A stretch of 32,630 bases of DNA from Nesterenkonia alkaliphila (GCF_009758175.1 NZ_WRPM01000044.1:1-32630), one strand, 5' to 3'. Positions 18,281 to 26,487 are shown, counted from the first letter of the stretch. A program made the numbers and translations. The notes: a model not told the origin generated them from the letters alone.

Positions 18281-19168
18281 GTGAACGCCGAGCAGCCGCG
18301 AACGCTTTTCACCATCCATGGTGATGCGATCATCGGCCCCACCGGCCGTCCCAAGCACGAGTTTCCCGAGCCGGAGCCCCTGGACGGCCACGGCCCAGCC
18401 CGGATCATCGCGATGGTCAACCAAAAGGGCGGAGTGGGAAAGACCACTTCTGCCATCAATCTGGCTGCCGCGCTGGCCGAGTACGGGCGCCGGGTGCTCA
18501 TGGTGGACTTCGACCCCCAGGGAGCACTCTCGGCAGGTCTGGGCGCCAACCCCCATGAGCTGGAGACCACTGTCTACAACGTGCTCATGGAGAAGGGCGT
18601 GGAGGTCACCGACGCCGTGGTCTCCACCCATGTGCCCGGGATGGACCTGCTGCCGGCCAATATCGACCTCTCCGCCGCGGAGGTGCAGCTGGTCACCGAG
18701 GTGGGCCGCGAACAGGTGCTGGAACGGGCCCTGCGCAAAGTCCGCAACGACTACGATGTGATCCTCATCGACTGCCAGCCCTCGCTGGGGCTGCTGACGG
18801 TCAACGCGCTGACTGCCGCCCACGGGGTGGTGATCCCACTGGTGGCCGAGTTCTTCGCCCTGCGCGCGGTGGCCCTGTTGAAGGACACCATTGAGAAGGT
18901 CCAGGACCGGATCAACCCGGACCTGGAAATCGACGGGGTGCTGGTCACTATGGTGGATCTGCGCACCACCCACTCCAAAGAGGTCATCCAGCGGATCGTG
19001 GAGGCCTTTGGGGAGAAGGTCTTCGAGACGGTGATCAAACGCTCGGTGAAGTTCCCCGACGCCACGGTGGCCGCGGAGCCGATCACCAATTACGCAGCCA
19101 AGCACGAGGGCGCCAAAGCCTACCGCCAACTGGCCCGGGAGCTGATTGCTCGAGGAGGGGCTCCGTAG
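18281..19168 (+). CDS. ParA-family ATPase (scpAB-associated)
   Basis: A 295-residue deviant-Walker ATPase with KGGVGKTT at residues 49–56, the VDFDPQGALSAGLG switch, the DCQPSLGLLTVNAL Walker B region and a late SVKFPDATVA block. It is the ParA/Soj-like protein encoded next to scpA in many actinobacteria (Rv1708 in M. tuberculosis). It is not the parA of the origin-proximal parAB operon, and no parB is present here. The role is probably in chromosome organisation with condensin. It overlaps scpA by one base (TAGTG). Confidence 0.9.
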   Translation: MNAEQPRTLFTIHGDAIIGPTGRPKHEFPEPEPLDGHGPARIIAMVNQKGGVGKTTSAINLAAALAEYGRRVLMVDFDPQGALSAGLGANPHELETTVYNVLMEKGVEVTDAVVSTHVPGMDLLPANIDLSAAEVQLVTEVGREQVLERALRKVRNDYDVILIDCQPSLGLLTVNALTAAHGVVIPLVAEFFALRAVALLKDTIEKVQDRINPDLEIDGVLVTMVDLRTTHSKEVIQRIVEAFGEKVFETVIKRSVKFPDATVAAEPITNYAAKHEGAKAYRQLARELIARGGAP

Positions 19169-20097
19169 TGGTTGAGCCTGCTCTGGCAGAGACCGCCGAT
19201 CCGGCAGCCGACCAGGGCCACGTAGCACTTGATGACCAGGGCCAGGAGATCCGCTCTGGCTTCACCGTGAGTCTGGACGGCTTTGACGGGCCGTTCGACC
19301 TGCTGCTGGGACTGATCGCCAAGCGCAGGATGGATGTCACCAAAGTGGCACTGGCTGAGGTCACTGAAGAATTCATCGCCTATGTGCGCACTCTGGAGGC
19401 CCAACGCGCACTGGATGAGTCCTCCAATTTTGTGTTCGTGGCCGCCACCTTGCTGGATATGAAACTGGTGCAGCTGCTGCCCGGCTCCCAGGTGGAGTCT
19501 GAGGATGACATTGCTGCGCTGGAGGCACGGGACCTGCTTTTCGCCCGGCTGTTGCAGTACAAGGCCTTTAAGCAGATCGCTGATCAGATGGGTGCCGCCG
19601 CCGCGGAGAATGCCGGCCGGTTCGCCCGGCGCCCCGGAGCTCATCCCGATATGGCCAATCTGCTCCCCGAGTTGGTGTGGAACACCACCGCTGAGGATCT
19701 CAAAGCACTTGCCGAGCGGGCCTTGGCCCGCCGCCAGGCCGAACCCGATGAGGTGGGCCTGGCGCATCTGCACGCCGCAGCGGTGAATGTGCGCGCCGAG
19801 ATGGCCGCGATGACCGAGCAGCTGCGCGCCGCAGGCCGGTGCAGCTTCACCGAGTTGGTGGCTGGCGCGGAGAGCCGGCTGGTTGTGGTGGTGCGCTTCT
19901 TAGGCCTGCTGGAGCTCTTCCGAGACCGTTCAGTGGAGTTCGACCAGCAGGTCCCGCTCGGCGAGCTGCTGGTCACCTGGTCCGGGCAGGCCGGCACCTC
20001 CCAGGACGCCCTGGACCGGGCCGCTGCAGAGTGGGATGAAGGCGAGGGCGACGCAGCGGGGAAGAGCACCTCGGGTCAGGAGAGCAGAGATGGCTGA
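19168..20097 (+). CDS. scpA: Segregation and condensation protein A (kleisin)
   Basis: A 309-residue kleisin of the Smc–ScpAB complex. The N-terminal LDGFDGPFDLLLGLI signature is at ~36–50. An acidic/helical centre and the C-terminal winged helix (FTELVAGAESRLVVVVRFLGLLELFRDRSVEFDQ) follow. It starts at GTG 19168 with GGAGGGG 7 nt upstream. The tail is poorly conserved and polar. It is translationally coupled to both neighbours. Confidence 0.95.
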   Translation: MVEPALAETADPAADQGHVALDDQGQEIRSGFTVSLDGFDGPFDLLLGLIAKRRMDVTKVALAEVTEEFIAYVRTLEAQRALDESSNFVFVAATLLDMKLVQLLPGSQVESEDDIAALEARDLLFARLLQYKAFKQIADQMGAAAAENAGRFARRPGAHPDMANLLPELVWNTTAEDLKALAERALARRQAEPDEVGLAHLHAAAVNVRAEMAAMTEQLRAAGRCSFTELVAGAESRLVVVVRFLGLLELFRDRSVEFDQQVPLGELLVTWSGQAGTSQDALDRAAAEWDEGEGDAAGKSTSGQESRDG

Positions 20098-20758
20098 ACA
20101 ACCCAGCGGCAATTCCGGAGCGCAGGGCAACCCTGCCCTGGAGGAGGCCGGCTCCTCGCAGCTGGTCTCCCATGAGGACTATCTTGCCGCGGTGGAAGCG
20201 GTGCTGATGGTCGCGGAAGAACCGGTGAGCCCCGCTGAGCTGGCCACTGCAGTCAGCCTGCCTCAGCATCAGGTCCAAGCACTGCTGGATGAACTGCGCG
20301 CCGAGGCTGACGGGGTGACTGAGAACTGGCCCGGGGACGCCCCGGCCGGTGCGCCGCGGCAGCGCGGCTATGAGCTGCGCGAGGTGGCCGGGGGCTGGCG
20401 CTACTACTCCCGGGCCCGCTACGCGGAGCAGGTCTCGGCCTTTGTGCTGGGCGGGCAGACCTCACGGCTCTCCCCGGCGGCTCTGGAGACTCTGGCCGTG
20501 ATCGCCTACCGGCAGCCGGTGGCGCGCTCAGCGGTCTCCGCCATCCGCGGGGTCAATGTGGACGGGGTGGTGCGCACCCTGGTTCAGCGGGGCCTGCTGG
20601 ATACCGCCGGCACCGATCCGGTCACCGGGGCCACCCTCTACGTCACCACCGCGGAGTTCCTGGAACGGTTGGGACTGGACTCGATTGAGGACCTGCCCAA
20701 GCTCAGCCCCCACCTGCCGGGGGTGGAGGACCTTGAGGATGACGCTTCGGCAGTCTGA
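20090..20758 (+). CDS. scpB: Segregation and condensation protein B
   Basis: A 222-residue ScpB with two winged-helix domains: AVEAVLMVAEEPVSPAELA... near the N-terminus, and LSPAALETLAVIAYRQPVARSAVSAIRGVNVDGVVRTL in the second half. It bridges ScpA and Smc heads. ATG 20090 overlaps the scpA stop by 8 nt and has GGAGAG upstream; a longer frame from 20036 would overlap scpA much more. Past its stop, the conserved order to rluB is broken by the DUF559 gene and its flanking repeats. Confidence 0.94.
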   Translation: MAEQPSGNSGAQGNPALEEAGSSQLVSHEDYLAAVEAVLMVAEEPVSPAELATAVSLPQHQVQALLDELRAEADGVTENWPGDAPAGAPRQRGYELREVAGGWRYYSRARYAEQVSAFVLGGQTSRLSPAALETLAVIAYRQPVARSAVSAIRGVNVDGVVRTLVQRGLLDTAGTDPVTGATLYVTTAEFLERLGLDSIEDLPKLSPHLPGVEDLEDDASAV

Positions 20759-20774
20759 CCCCTCTGGCTGCTTC

Positions 20775-20854
20775 TCATGGGGTTATCGGGAAATCATGGC
20801 CCTATAGGTGCATGAAATGCAGATAGCTACATGACTACTGGCGCTGGGAGTGGC
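20775..20854 (+). repeat. Dyad-symmetric element, copy A (upstream of the DUF559 gene)
   Basis: Four 15-bp motifs (consensus CCKATAGSNNCATGA): two on the minus strand at 20775–20789 and 20794–20808, and two on the plus strand at 20801–20815 and 20820–20834. The inner pair shares the palindrome CCTATAGG (20801–20808). CATG boxes at 20776, 20795, 20811 and 20830 (spacings 19, 16, 19) are exactly symmetric around 20804.5. A GCGCTG-rich tail (to 20854) is also shared with copy B. Positions 20781–20854 match 22040–22113 at 62 of 74 bases without gaps. Confidence 0.9.
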
Positions 20855-20875
20855 GGAGGCTGAGCTTCTCTGAGG

Positions 20876-20895
20876 TTATCCACAGGGGTGTGGAT
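20876..20895. promoter_or_regulatory. DnaA-box-like TTATCCACA within a short hairpin
   Basis: TTATCCACA (20876–20884) is a perfect DnaA box. ATCCACA and TGTGGAT (20878–20884 and 20889–20895) form a 7-bp inverted repeat around GGGG, just upstream of the DUF559 gene. A single box does not make an origin; the hairpin may instead regulate the gene. Confidence 0.5.
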
Positions 20896-20924
20896 TGTCT
20901 CTGCAGAAGTTTCAGAAGCAGGCA

Positions 20925-22022
20925 ATGCTGGGGACTATGGATTCTCAACAGCCGGCAAGCCTGCTGCGCGTAGCGTGTCCTTTGCAGGATGGCAGCCATT
21001 CATCTGACGCTCTCTCGGAGGCTATGCGCCGCGGTAAGATGCTGCGGCTGCGCCGCGGCGTCTATGTGCCGGCAGAGGTATGGCTGCGGAGTCACCCTTC
21101 GGAACGCTACCGGCTCGCTGTTGCCGCCGAGAGCCTGCAGAACCCCAATGCCGTGTTCTGTCGTGAATCTGCGCTCAGCATTCACGGACTTCCGCTGCTG
21201 GCGGTGCCGCGGCAGATTCACCTTCGAGTCGCGAGCAGAGGGTCGGTTCGGACCAGTCGCCAAACTCCGCTGACGGGCTCCGTATCCAAGGCGGAATTCC
21301 TGCGGCGTGCCCGGCTGGCCGGAGTGATCGACGAGACCGAAGTTCCGCCCTATGCCTTGCGTGGATTCGACACTGCGCGGCATCTGGACAGCGGGGGCTT
21401 GACCCAGAGTGAGAAGCAGGGGTTGGATCTCCCAACTCCGGCGGCGGGATCTGAGGTCCAAGAAAATCTGGTGGTCAATGTGGAACCGTTGGCACTGAGC
21501 CTGGTTGATACCGCTGTGCGGTTACCGTTTGCCGGTGCTGTGGTCCTCCTGGACGCCGCGCTGCACGGAGCACCTGCCCGGGCTCCGCTGGATGTGGCCC
21601 AACTGGGAGAGATCGCAGATGTTCAGCTGAGCGCGCGCAGGCGGCAGTATCTCAAAAGGCTGCTCCACTTTGCGTCTCCACTTTCGGAGTCCCCCGGAGA
21701 ATCTCTGGCCCGGGTGCGGTTCCATGAGCTGGGTTTTGCTCCGCCACAGCTGCAGGTCACCCTGCAGGTCCACAATAAGGCTTACCGACTCGATTTCTGC
21801 TGGGAGGCGGTCGGAGTCGTCGTCGAGTTTGACGGCTGGTTGAAGTACCGGATGGAGAATTCGACCTTTGACGAGGTGTATAAGCAGGAAAAGATCCGTG
21901 AGGACGCCATTCGCAGTACCCGCCGAACCGTGGTGCGGATCTACTGGGAAGACCTGATGGAGCCGCACTGCAGACGATTGATTGAGCTGCTTACTCGTGC
22001 CGGAGTGCCCCGCATGGCATGA
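20925..22022 (+). CDS. AbiEi-like (type IV antitoxin) N-terminus fused to a DUF559/Vsr-like nuclease domain
   Basis: About 365 residues. The N-terminal ~100 residues have the AbiEi-like winged-helix pattern (AMRRGKMLRLRRGVYVPAEVW, then FCRESALSIHGLPLL). The C-terminal ~110 residues are DUF559, a PD-(D/E)XK fold related to Vsr. The conserved sequence begins SPGESLARVRFHELG, continues YRLDFCWEAVGVVVEFDGWLKY with putative catalytic D290 and E301/D303, and ends EKIREDAIR...VVRIYWEDL. No AbiEii toxin gene is adjacent. The start is uncertain: ATG 20925, ATG 20937 or TTG 20895, with weak ribosome sites for all. Base composition looks less GC-biased than its neighbours. It is inserted between scpB and rluB and flanked by direct repeats, suggesting acquisition. 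It could be an orphan defence gene, a DNA-binding autoregulator, or a degraded nuclease. Confidence 0.8.
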   Translation: MLGTMDSQQPASLLRVACPLQDGSHSSDALSEAMRRGKMLRLRRGVYVPAEVWLRSHPSERYRLAVAAESLQNPNAVFCRESALSIHGLPLLAVPRQIHLRVASRGSVRTSRQTPLTGSVSKAEFLRRARLAGVIDETEVPPYALRGFDTARHLDSGGLTQSEKQGLDLPTPAAGSEVQENLVVNVEPLALSLVDTAVRLPFAGAVVLLDAALHGAPARAPLDVAQLGEIADVQLSARRRQYLKRLLHFASPLSESPGESLARVRFHELGFAPPQLQVTLQVHNKAYRLDFCWEAVGVVVEFDGWLKYRMENSTFDEVYKQEKIREDAIRSTRRTVVRIYWEDLMEPHCRRLIELLTRAGVPRMA

Positions 22023-22033
22023 GCCCCTGGTTT

Positions 22034-22113
22034 TCATGTGGTTATCGGGAAGTCATGGCCCTATAGGTGCATGAAGGACCGATAGGTACATGACAGATAG
22101 CGCTGAGACTGGC
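22034..22113 (+). repeat. Dyad-symmetric element, copy B (upstream of rluB)
   Basis: The same architecture as copy A, shifted by exactly 1259 bp. Motifs are on the minus strand at 22034–22048 and 22053–22067 and on the plus strand at 22060–22074 and 22079–22093. CATG boxes at 22035, 22054, 22070 and 22089 are symmetric around 22063.5. It begins within 12 nt of the DUF559 stop codon and ends just before the candidate rluB −10. Confidence 0.9.
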
Positions 22114-22116
22114 CGG

Positions 22117-22122
22117 TAGGAT
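22117..22122 (+). promoter_or_regulatory. Candidate −10 for rluB, abutting copy B
   Basis: TAGGAT ends 7 nt before ATG 22130, with no Shine–Dalgarno sequence, so the message may be leaderless. The −35 region would fall within the copy B element, so a protein bound there could control rluB. Copy A has a diverged GAGGCT at the equivalent place. Confidence 0.4.
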
Positions 22123-22129
22123 GATCCGC

Positions 22130-23080
22130 ATGAGTTTTCAGGGTAAGCGCGGGCCCAGGAAGTCGGCACCGAGGGCCAACCGGGCCGCCCGTACCCCCAA
22201 ACCGGGCTCCGAGGGCGGGCCGTTCGCAGATGCTAAACCCGAACGGCTGATCTCCGCCCAGCCCAAGCCCACCAAGATCCGTGCGGACGAGGCCGAGGCC
22301 AACTTCCAGGCTGTGCACACCGAGGACGGCGTGCGCCTGCAGAAGGTCCTGGCCCAGGCCGGGGTCGCCTCCCGCCGAGTCTGTGAGGACCTCATTGCTG
22401 AGGGCCGGGTTGCGGTGGACGGCAAGGTCATTGTGGAGCCCGGGGTGCGCGTGGACCCGCAGTCGGTGACCATCCATGTGGACGGAGTCCGGGTCACCCT
22501 GGAGGTCACCCACCGATACGTGATGTTCAATAAACCTGCCAAGGTCATGACCACTATGCATGACCCCGAGGGCCGGCGCTGCGTGGGCGACTTCCTGGAC
22601 CGTCAGATGCGCGCGGCCCGTCTGGTGCATGTGGGCCGGCTGGACTATGAGACCGAGGGCCTGCTGCTGCTGACCAATGACGGCGAGCTCACCAACAGGC
22701 TCACCCACCCGCGCTACGAGGTCCCCAAGACCTACCTGGCCGAGGTGCAGGGTGAGCTGAGCGTCAAGACTGCCAAGCAGCTGCAGAACGGGATCGAGCT
22801 CGAAGACGGTCCGATCGCCGCGGACCGGGCCTGGGTGGTGGGCTCCACTGGAAACCGCACCATGGTGGAGATCACTCTGCACTCCGGGCGCAACCGGATC
22901 GTGCGGCGGATGCTGGAACATGTGGGCCACCCGGTGACCAGGCTGGTGCGCACCGCCATCGGCAAGATCGTCATCGGGGATCAGCCCCAGGGCACGCTGC
23001 GCGAGCTCGAGCTCCAGGAGATCGGGCACCTGCAGGATCTGGCCAGCGGTGCAGCGGCAGGGGAGGGCTCCCGTGGTTGA
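22130..23080 (+). CDS. rluB: 23S rRNA pseudouridine synthase, RluB/RsuA family
   Basis: A 316-residue protein with a basic, disordered N-terminal ~60 residues (GKRGPRKSAPRANRAARTPK), an S4 RNA-binding domain (~66–115) and a pseudouridine synthase domain. The catalytic D172 lies in GRLDYETEGLLLLTNDG, with later SGRNRIVRRMLEHVGHPVTRLVR. The expected target is U2605 of 23S rRNA (E. coli numbering). ATG 22130 is preferred to ATG 22121, which overlaps the −10-like TAGGAT. It overlaps tyrA by 8 nt. Confidence 0.94.
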   Translation: MSFQGKRGPRKSAPRANRAARTPKPGSEGGPFADAKPERLISAQPKPTKIRADEAEANFQAVHTEDGVRLQKVLAQAGVASRRVCEDLIAEGRVAVDGKVIVEPGVRVDPQSVTIHVDGVRVTLEVTHRYVMFNKPAKVMTTMHDPEGRRCVGDFLDRQMRAARLVHVGRLDYETEGLLLLTNDGELTNRLTHPRYEVPKTYLAEVQGELSVKTAKQLQNGIELEDGPIAADRAWVVGSTGNRTMVEITLHSGRNRIVRRMLEHVGHPVTRLVRTAIGKIVIGDQPQGTLRELELQEIGHLQDLASGAAAGEGSRG

Positions 23081-24191
23081 GCCGGCCAAGCTTGCTGTGC
23101 TCATCCGGGGCACCGGACTGCTGGGCGCCAGCATCGGACTCGGCCTGCGGAAGGCCGGGCACCAGGTGCAGCTCTCGGACCCCTCACCCACTGCCCAGCG
23201 GATCGCCCAGGACATCGGGGCCGGAACCATCTGGCAGCCGGAGCAGGGAACCGATCCGGACCTGATCATCATCGCCGCCCCGCCGGAGGTGACCGCAGCC
23301 GAGGTGGCTGATGCCCTGCTGAGGTTCCCCGGCGGCGTCGTACTGGATATCGCCTCGGTGAAAGCGGCAATCCTCACCGATCTGGTCAACATGACAGCCG
23401 ACAACGCCGCCCCCCTCACCCGGGAGCATCTGACCCGGTACGTGGGCACCCACCCGATGGCCGGGCGTGAGCAGTCCGGGCCGGTGGCTGCCCGTGGGGA
23501 GCTGTTCACCTCAATGCCCTGGGTGATCTGCCCGCACCAGGATTCCGCGGCCGCTGCAGTGCAGGCCGCAGTGAACCTGGCGCAGACCCTAGGTGCCAGT
23601 GTGCACCGGATGGACGCGGTTAAGCATGATGAGTCGGTGGCTCTGATCTCCCACCTGCCGCAGGTGGCGGCCTCGCTGGTGGCCTCCCGCCTGCAGGATG
23701 CGGAGGCTGGGGCGCTGGCGCTCTCCGGCAACGGCCTGCGGGATGTCACCCGGATCGCGGCCAGTGATCCCAATCTGTGGGTGCAGATCCTCTCGGCCAA
23801 TTCCCGCCCCCTGGTGGAGATCCTCCACGGGCTGCGCGAGGACGTGGAGCGGCTGATCAGCACCTTGGAAGACCCCGCAGCCCCCGGCGGGCAGGCCGAT
23901 ATTGCCCAGCTGATCGCTGAGGGCAATGCCGGGGTGGCGCGGGTGCCCGGCAAGCACGGGGCCCCGCCGCAGTCCTTCTCAGTGGTCACTGTTATTGTTG
24001 ACGATCGGCCCGGGCAGATCTCCGCGGTGCTCAACGACGTCGGGAAAGTGGGTGTCAACGTGGAGGATCTGCGTATGGAGCACTCGGCCGGACACCAAGT
24101 GGGTATGTTGGAGGTGTCAGTGCTGCCCGGCCGCCGTGACGAGCTGGCCCAGGCGCTGACTGAAATGGGATGGAAGGTAGTACTGCATTGA
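23073..24191 (+). CDS. tyrA: Prephenate dehydrogenase with ACT domain
   Basis: A 372-residue enzyme converting prephenate to 4-hydroxyphenylpyruvate for tyrosine synthesis. It has an N-terminal Rossmann NAD(P) site (GTGLLGAS at 13–20) and a THPMAGREQSGP substrate-site block. The HLPQVAASLVASRL helix and a C-terminal ACT domain (~300–372, starting SFSVVTVIVDDRPGQIS) follow; the ACT domain is presumably for tyrosine feedback. GTG 23073 has GGGGAGGG 5 nt upstream inside the rluB end. The frame could extend to 23049, but that start lacks support. Confidence 0.94.
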   Translation: MVEPAKLAVLIRGTGLLGASIGLGLRKAGHQVQLSDPSPTAQRIAQDIGAGTIWQPEQGTDPDLIIIAAPPEVTAAEVADALLRFPGGVVLDIASVKAAILTDLVNMTADNAAPLTREHLTRYVGTHPMAGREQSGPVAARGELFTSMPWVICPHQDSAAAAVQAAVNLAQTLGASVHRMDAVKHDESVALISHLPQVAASLVASRLQDAEAGALALSGNGLRDVTRIAASDPNLWVQILSANSRPLVEILHGLREDVERLISTLEDPAAPGGQADIAQLIAEGNAGVARVPGKHGAPPQSFSVVTVIVDDRPGQISAVLNDVGKVGVNVEDLRMEHSAGHQVGMLEVSVLPGRRDELAQALTEMGWKVVLH

Positions 24192-24913
24192 GCACACACA
24201 CCGATGAGGCTGCGCCGGGAGCGCGCCCGCCCCAGGTGCGCCAACCGCGCCTGGTGATCGCGGTGGACGGACCCTCCGGCTCCGGGAAGTCCAGCGTCTG
24301 CCGTGCCGCCGCCACCCAGCTGGGTGCTGCCTACCTGGACACCGGTGCCATGTACCGGGCGGCCACCTGGTACTGCCTGGACCAGCAGGTGGACCTTGAC
24401 GATGAGGATGCCGTGGCCCTGGCAGTGGAGGAGCTGCCGTTGACCATCTCCACCGACCCGCAGCACCAGACCATCACCGTGGGGCAGGCCGATATCAGCG
24501 CAGAGATCCGCGAGCCGCGCATCTCCGAGAAGGTCTCCGAGGTGGCCACCAACCGCCGGGCCCGCACCCTGTTGGTGGCTGCGCAGCGCCGGATCATTGA
24601 TGAGGCCGGATTCATTGTGGCCGAAGGCCGCGACATCACCACCGTGGTGGCCCCCGATGCGCAGGTGCGCGTGCTGCTGACCGCCTCTGCGGAGGCCAGG
24701 CTGCGCCGCCGCGGCGCTCAGCTGGGCGGGACCCAGGATGCTGAGGCGCTCAAGCGCCAGGTGTTAGAGCGCGATAAGAAGGACTCCACGGCCAGCAACT
24801 TCACCGAGGCTGCCGACGGCGTGGCTGTGCTGGATTCCTCCGACCTCACCTTTGAAGAGACCGTGAACTCACTGATCGGCCGCGTGGAGCAGGCCCAGGG
24901 AGCTGGCGCCTGA
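24188..24913 (+). CDS. cmk: Cytidylate kinase
   Basis: A 241-residue (d)CMP kinase. P-loop GPSGSGKS is at 28–35. It also has [15 protein letters not shown], the [18 protein letters not shown] site, the arginine-rich RLRRRGAQ lid, and [20 protein letters not shown] 24188 is chosen because GGAAGG lies 9 nt upstream and the codon overlaps the tyrA stop (TTGA). An alternative ATG at 24170 lacks a good ribosome site. It overlaps der by one base. It supplies CDP/dCDP, complementing PyrG upstream. Confidence 0.93.
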   Translation: MSTHTDEAAPGARPPQVRQPRLVIAVDGPSGSGKSSVCRAAATQLGAAYLDTGAMYRAATWYCLDQQVDLDDEDAVALAVEELPLTISTDPQHQTITVGQADISAEIREPRISEKVSEVATNRRARTLLVAAQRRIIDEAGFIVAEGRDITTVVAPDAQVRVLLTASAEARLRRRGAQLGGTQDAEALKRQVLERDKKDSTASNFTEAADGVAVLDSSDLTFEETVNSLIGRVEQAQGAGA

Positions 24914-26442
24914 TGAGTAGGGATGCCCAGGGGCCTGAGGAGTACGTGCCCACCGGTGATGAGGACCGGTTGGCCGCTCGCCTGGCCGAGATCACCGAGG
25001 AGGAGGCCGAGGCCCGCGCTGCAGCGCTGCGTGCCGGCCTGCAGGACTACGAGCTCGATGACGCTGACGCCGCCCTGCTGGAGGATGCAGAGGACGACGC
25101 CGCCGGGTTGCCCTATGTGCCCGCCCCGCCGGTGCTTGCCATCGTGGGACGGCCCAATGTGGGCAAATCCACCCTGGTCAACCGGATCATCCGGTCCCGC
25201 GAGGCAGTGGTGGAGGATGTCCCCGGGGTCACCCGGGACCGGGTCTCCTATCCTGCAGAGTGGAACGGACGGGATTTCACCCTGGTGGACACCGGCGGTT
25301 GGGAGGCTGATGCCAAAGGCATCCACAAGCGGGTGGCGGAACAGGCCGAGCTCGCAGTGGATGAGGCTGATGCGGTGATCTTTGTCCTCGACGGGCTGGT
25401 CGGGGCCACAGCAGTGGATGAGGCCGTGGTGAAGATGCTGCGCCGGAAGAAGAAGCCGGTGCTGTTGGCGGCCAATAAGATCGACTCTTCTGCTCAGATG
25501 TCTGAGGTCTATCCGCTGTGGAACCTGGGCCTGGGCGAGCCCTATCCGGTTTCGGCCCTGCACGGCACCGGCACCGGAGACCTGCTCGATGCCGCCTTGA
25601 AGCTCCTTCCCGAGACTGCTCAGCACGGGGGCCTGGTGCCCCTGGGCGGACCGCGCCGAGTGGCGCTGGTGGGACGGCCCAATGTGGGCAAGTCATCGCT
25701 GCTGAATAAGCTCGCCGGTGCCGAGCGTGTGGTGGTGGACAATGTGGCCGGCACAACCCGTGACCCGGTGGATGAGCTGGTGACCCTGGGCGGTGAGGAG
25801 TGGCGGTTCGTGGACACTGCTGGTATCCGCCGCCGGCAGCATATGGCATCCGGCTCGGAGTACTATGCGATGCTGCGCACCCAGCGGGCCCTGGACAAGG
25901 CCGAGGTGGCGGTGGTGCTGCTGGCCGTGGACGAGCCGGTCAGTGAGCAGGACATCCGGATCGTGCAGATGGCACTGGATGCCGGGCGCGCCCTGGTGCT
26001 GGCCTACAACAAATGGGACCTGTTGGATGAGGAGCGCCGCTACTACCTGGAGCGGGAGATCGAACGCGACCTGGCACATGTGGCCTGGGCGCCGCGGGTC
26101 AACGTCTCAGCGATGACCGGCTGGCATAAGGACAAACTGGCGCCTGCGCTGTCCCGTTCCCTGGAGAACTGGGAGCAGCGGATCCCCACCGGCCGGCTCA
26201 ACGCCTTCCTGGGCGAGCTGGTGGCCGCGCACCCGCATCCGGTGCGCGGCGGCAAGCAGCCCCGGATCCTGTTCGGCACTCAGCCCGCGACCCGCCCGCC
26301 CAAGTTTGTGCTGTTCACCACCGGGTTCCTGGACCCGGGCTACCGGCGGTTCATCACCCGCCGGCTGCGTGAGACCTTCGACTTCACCGGAACCCCCATC
26401 GAGGTGCAGATGCGCGTACGGGAGAAGCGCAAGCGCCGCTGA
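24913..26442 (+). CDS. der: Ribosome-assembly GTPase Der (EngA)
   Basis: A 509-residue double-GTPase for 50S subunit maturation. The first G domain has GRPNVGKST (79–87), DTGG (126–129) and NKID (188–191). The second has GRPNVGKSS (254–262), DTAG and NKWD. A KH-like C-terminal domain ends in the basic REKRKRR. The first ~70 residues are an acidic Glu/Asp/Ala extension not found in E. coli Der but common in actinobacterial versions. ATG 24913 overlaps the cmk stop (TGATG). It is the last gene of the parA–der run. Confidence 0.97.
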   Translation: MSRDAQGPEEYVPTGDEDRLAARLAEITEEEAEARAAALRAGLQDYELDDADAALLEDAEDDAAGLPYVPAPPVLAIVGRPNVGKSTLVNRIIRSREAVVEDVPGVTRDRVSYPAEWNGRDFTLVDTGGWEADAKGIHKRVAEQAELAVDEADAVIFVLDGLVGATAVDEAVVKMLRRKKKPVLLAANKIDSSAQMSEVYPLWNLGLGEPYPVSALHGTGTGDLLDAALKLLPETAQHGGLVPLGGPRRVALVGRPNVGKSSLLNKLAGAERVVVDNVAGTTRDPVDELVTLGGEEWRFVDTAGIRRRQHMASGSEYYAMLRTQRALDKAEVAVVLLAVDEPVSEQDIRIVQMALDAGRALVLAYNKWDLLDEERRYYLEREIERDLAHVAWAPRVNVSAMTGWHKDKLAPALSRSLENWEQRIPTGRLNAFLGELVAAHPHPVRGGKQPRILFGTQPATRPPKFVLFTTGFLDPGYRRFITRRLRETFDFTGTPIEVQMRVREKRKRR

Positions 26443-26487
26443 CCTCCGCCTCGACTCCGAGCTCGCTGCTCAGCATCGCCGTGAAGA

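Noticed and set aside
18281-20758. Plasmid-type or origin-proximal parAB partition locus
   Set aside because: No parB or parS-like sites were seen. The ParA gene is the known scpA-linked type in actinobacteria.
20876-20884. Single DnaA box as a replication origin
   Set aside because: One box without an AT-rich unwinding region or dnaA/dnaN neighbours does not support an origin.
20775-22113. CRISPR array or composite insertion sequence around the DUF559 gene
   Set aside because: There are only two long repeats 1.26 kb apart, no short regularly spaced spacers, and the central gene has no transposase motifs.
22061-24466. 801-codon open frame on the minus strand
   Set aside because: It lies antisense to rluB, tyrA and cmk, which have clear family motifs. 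The translation is low-complexity and typical of a high-GC shadow frame.
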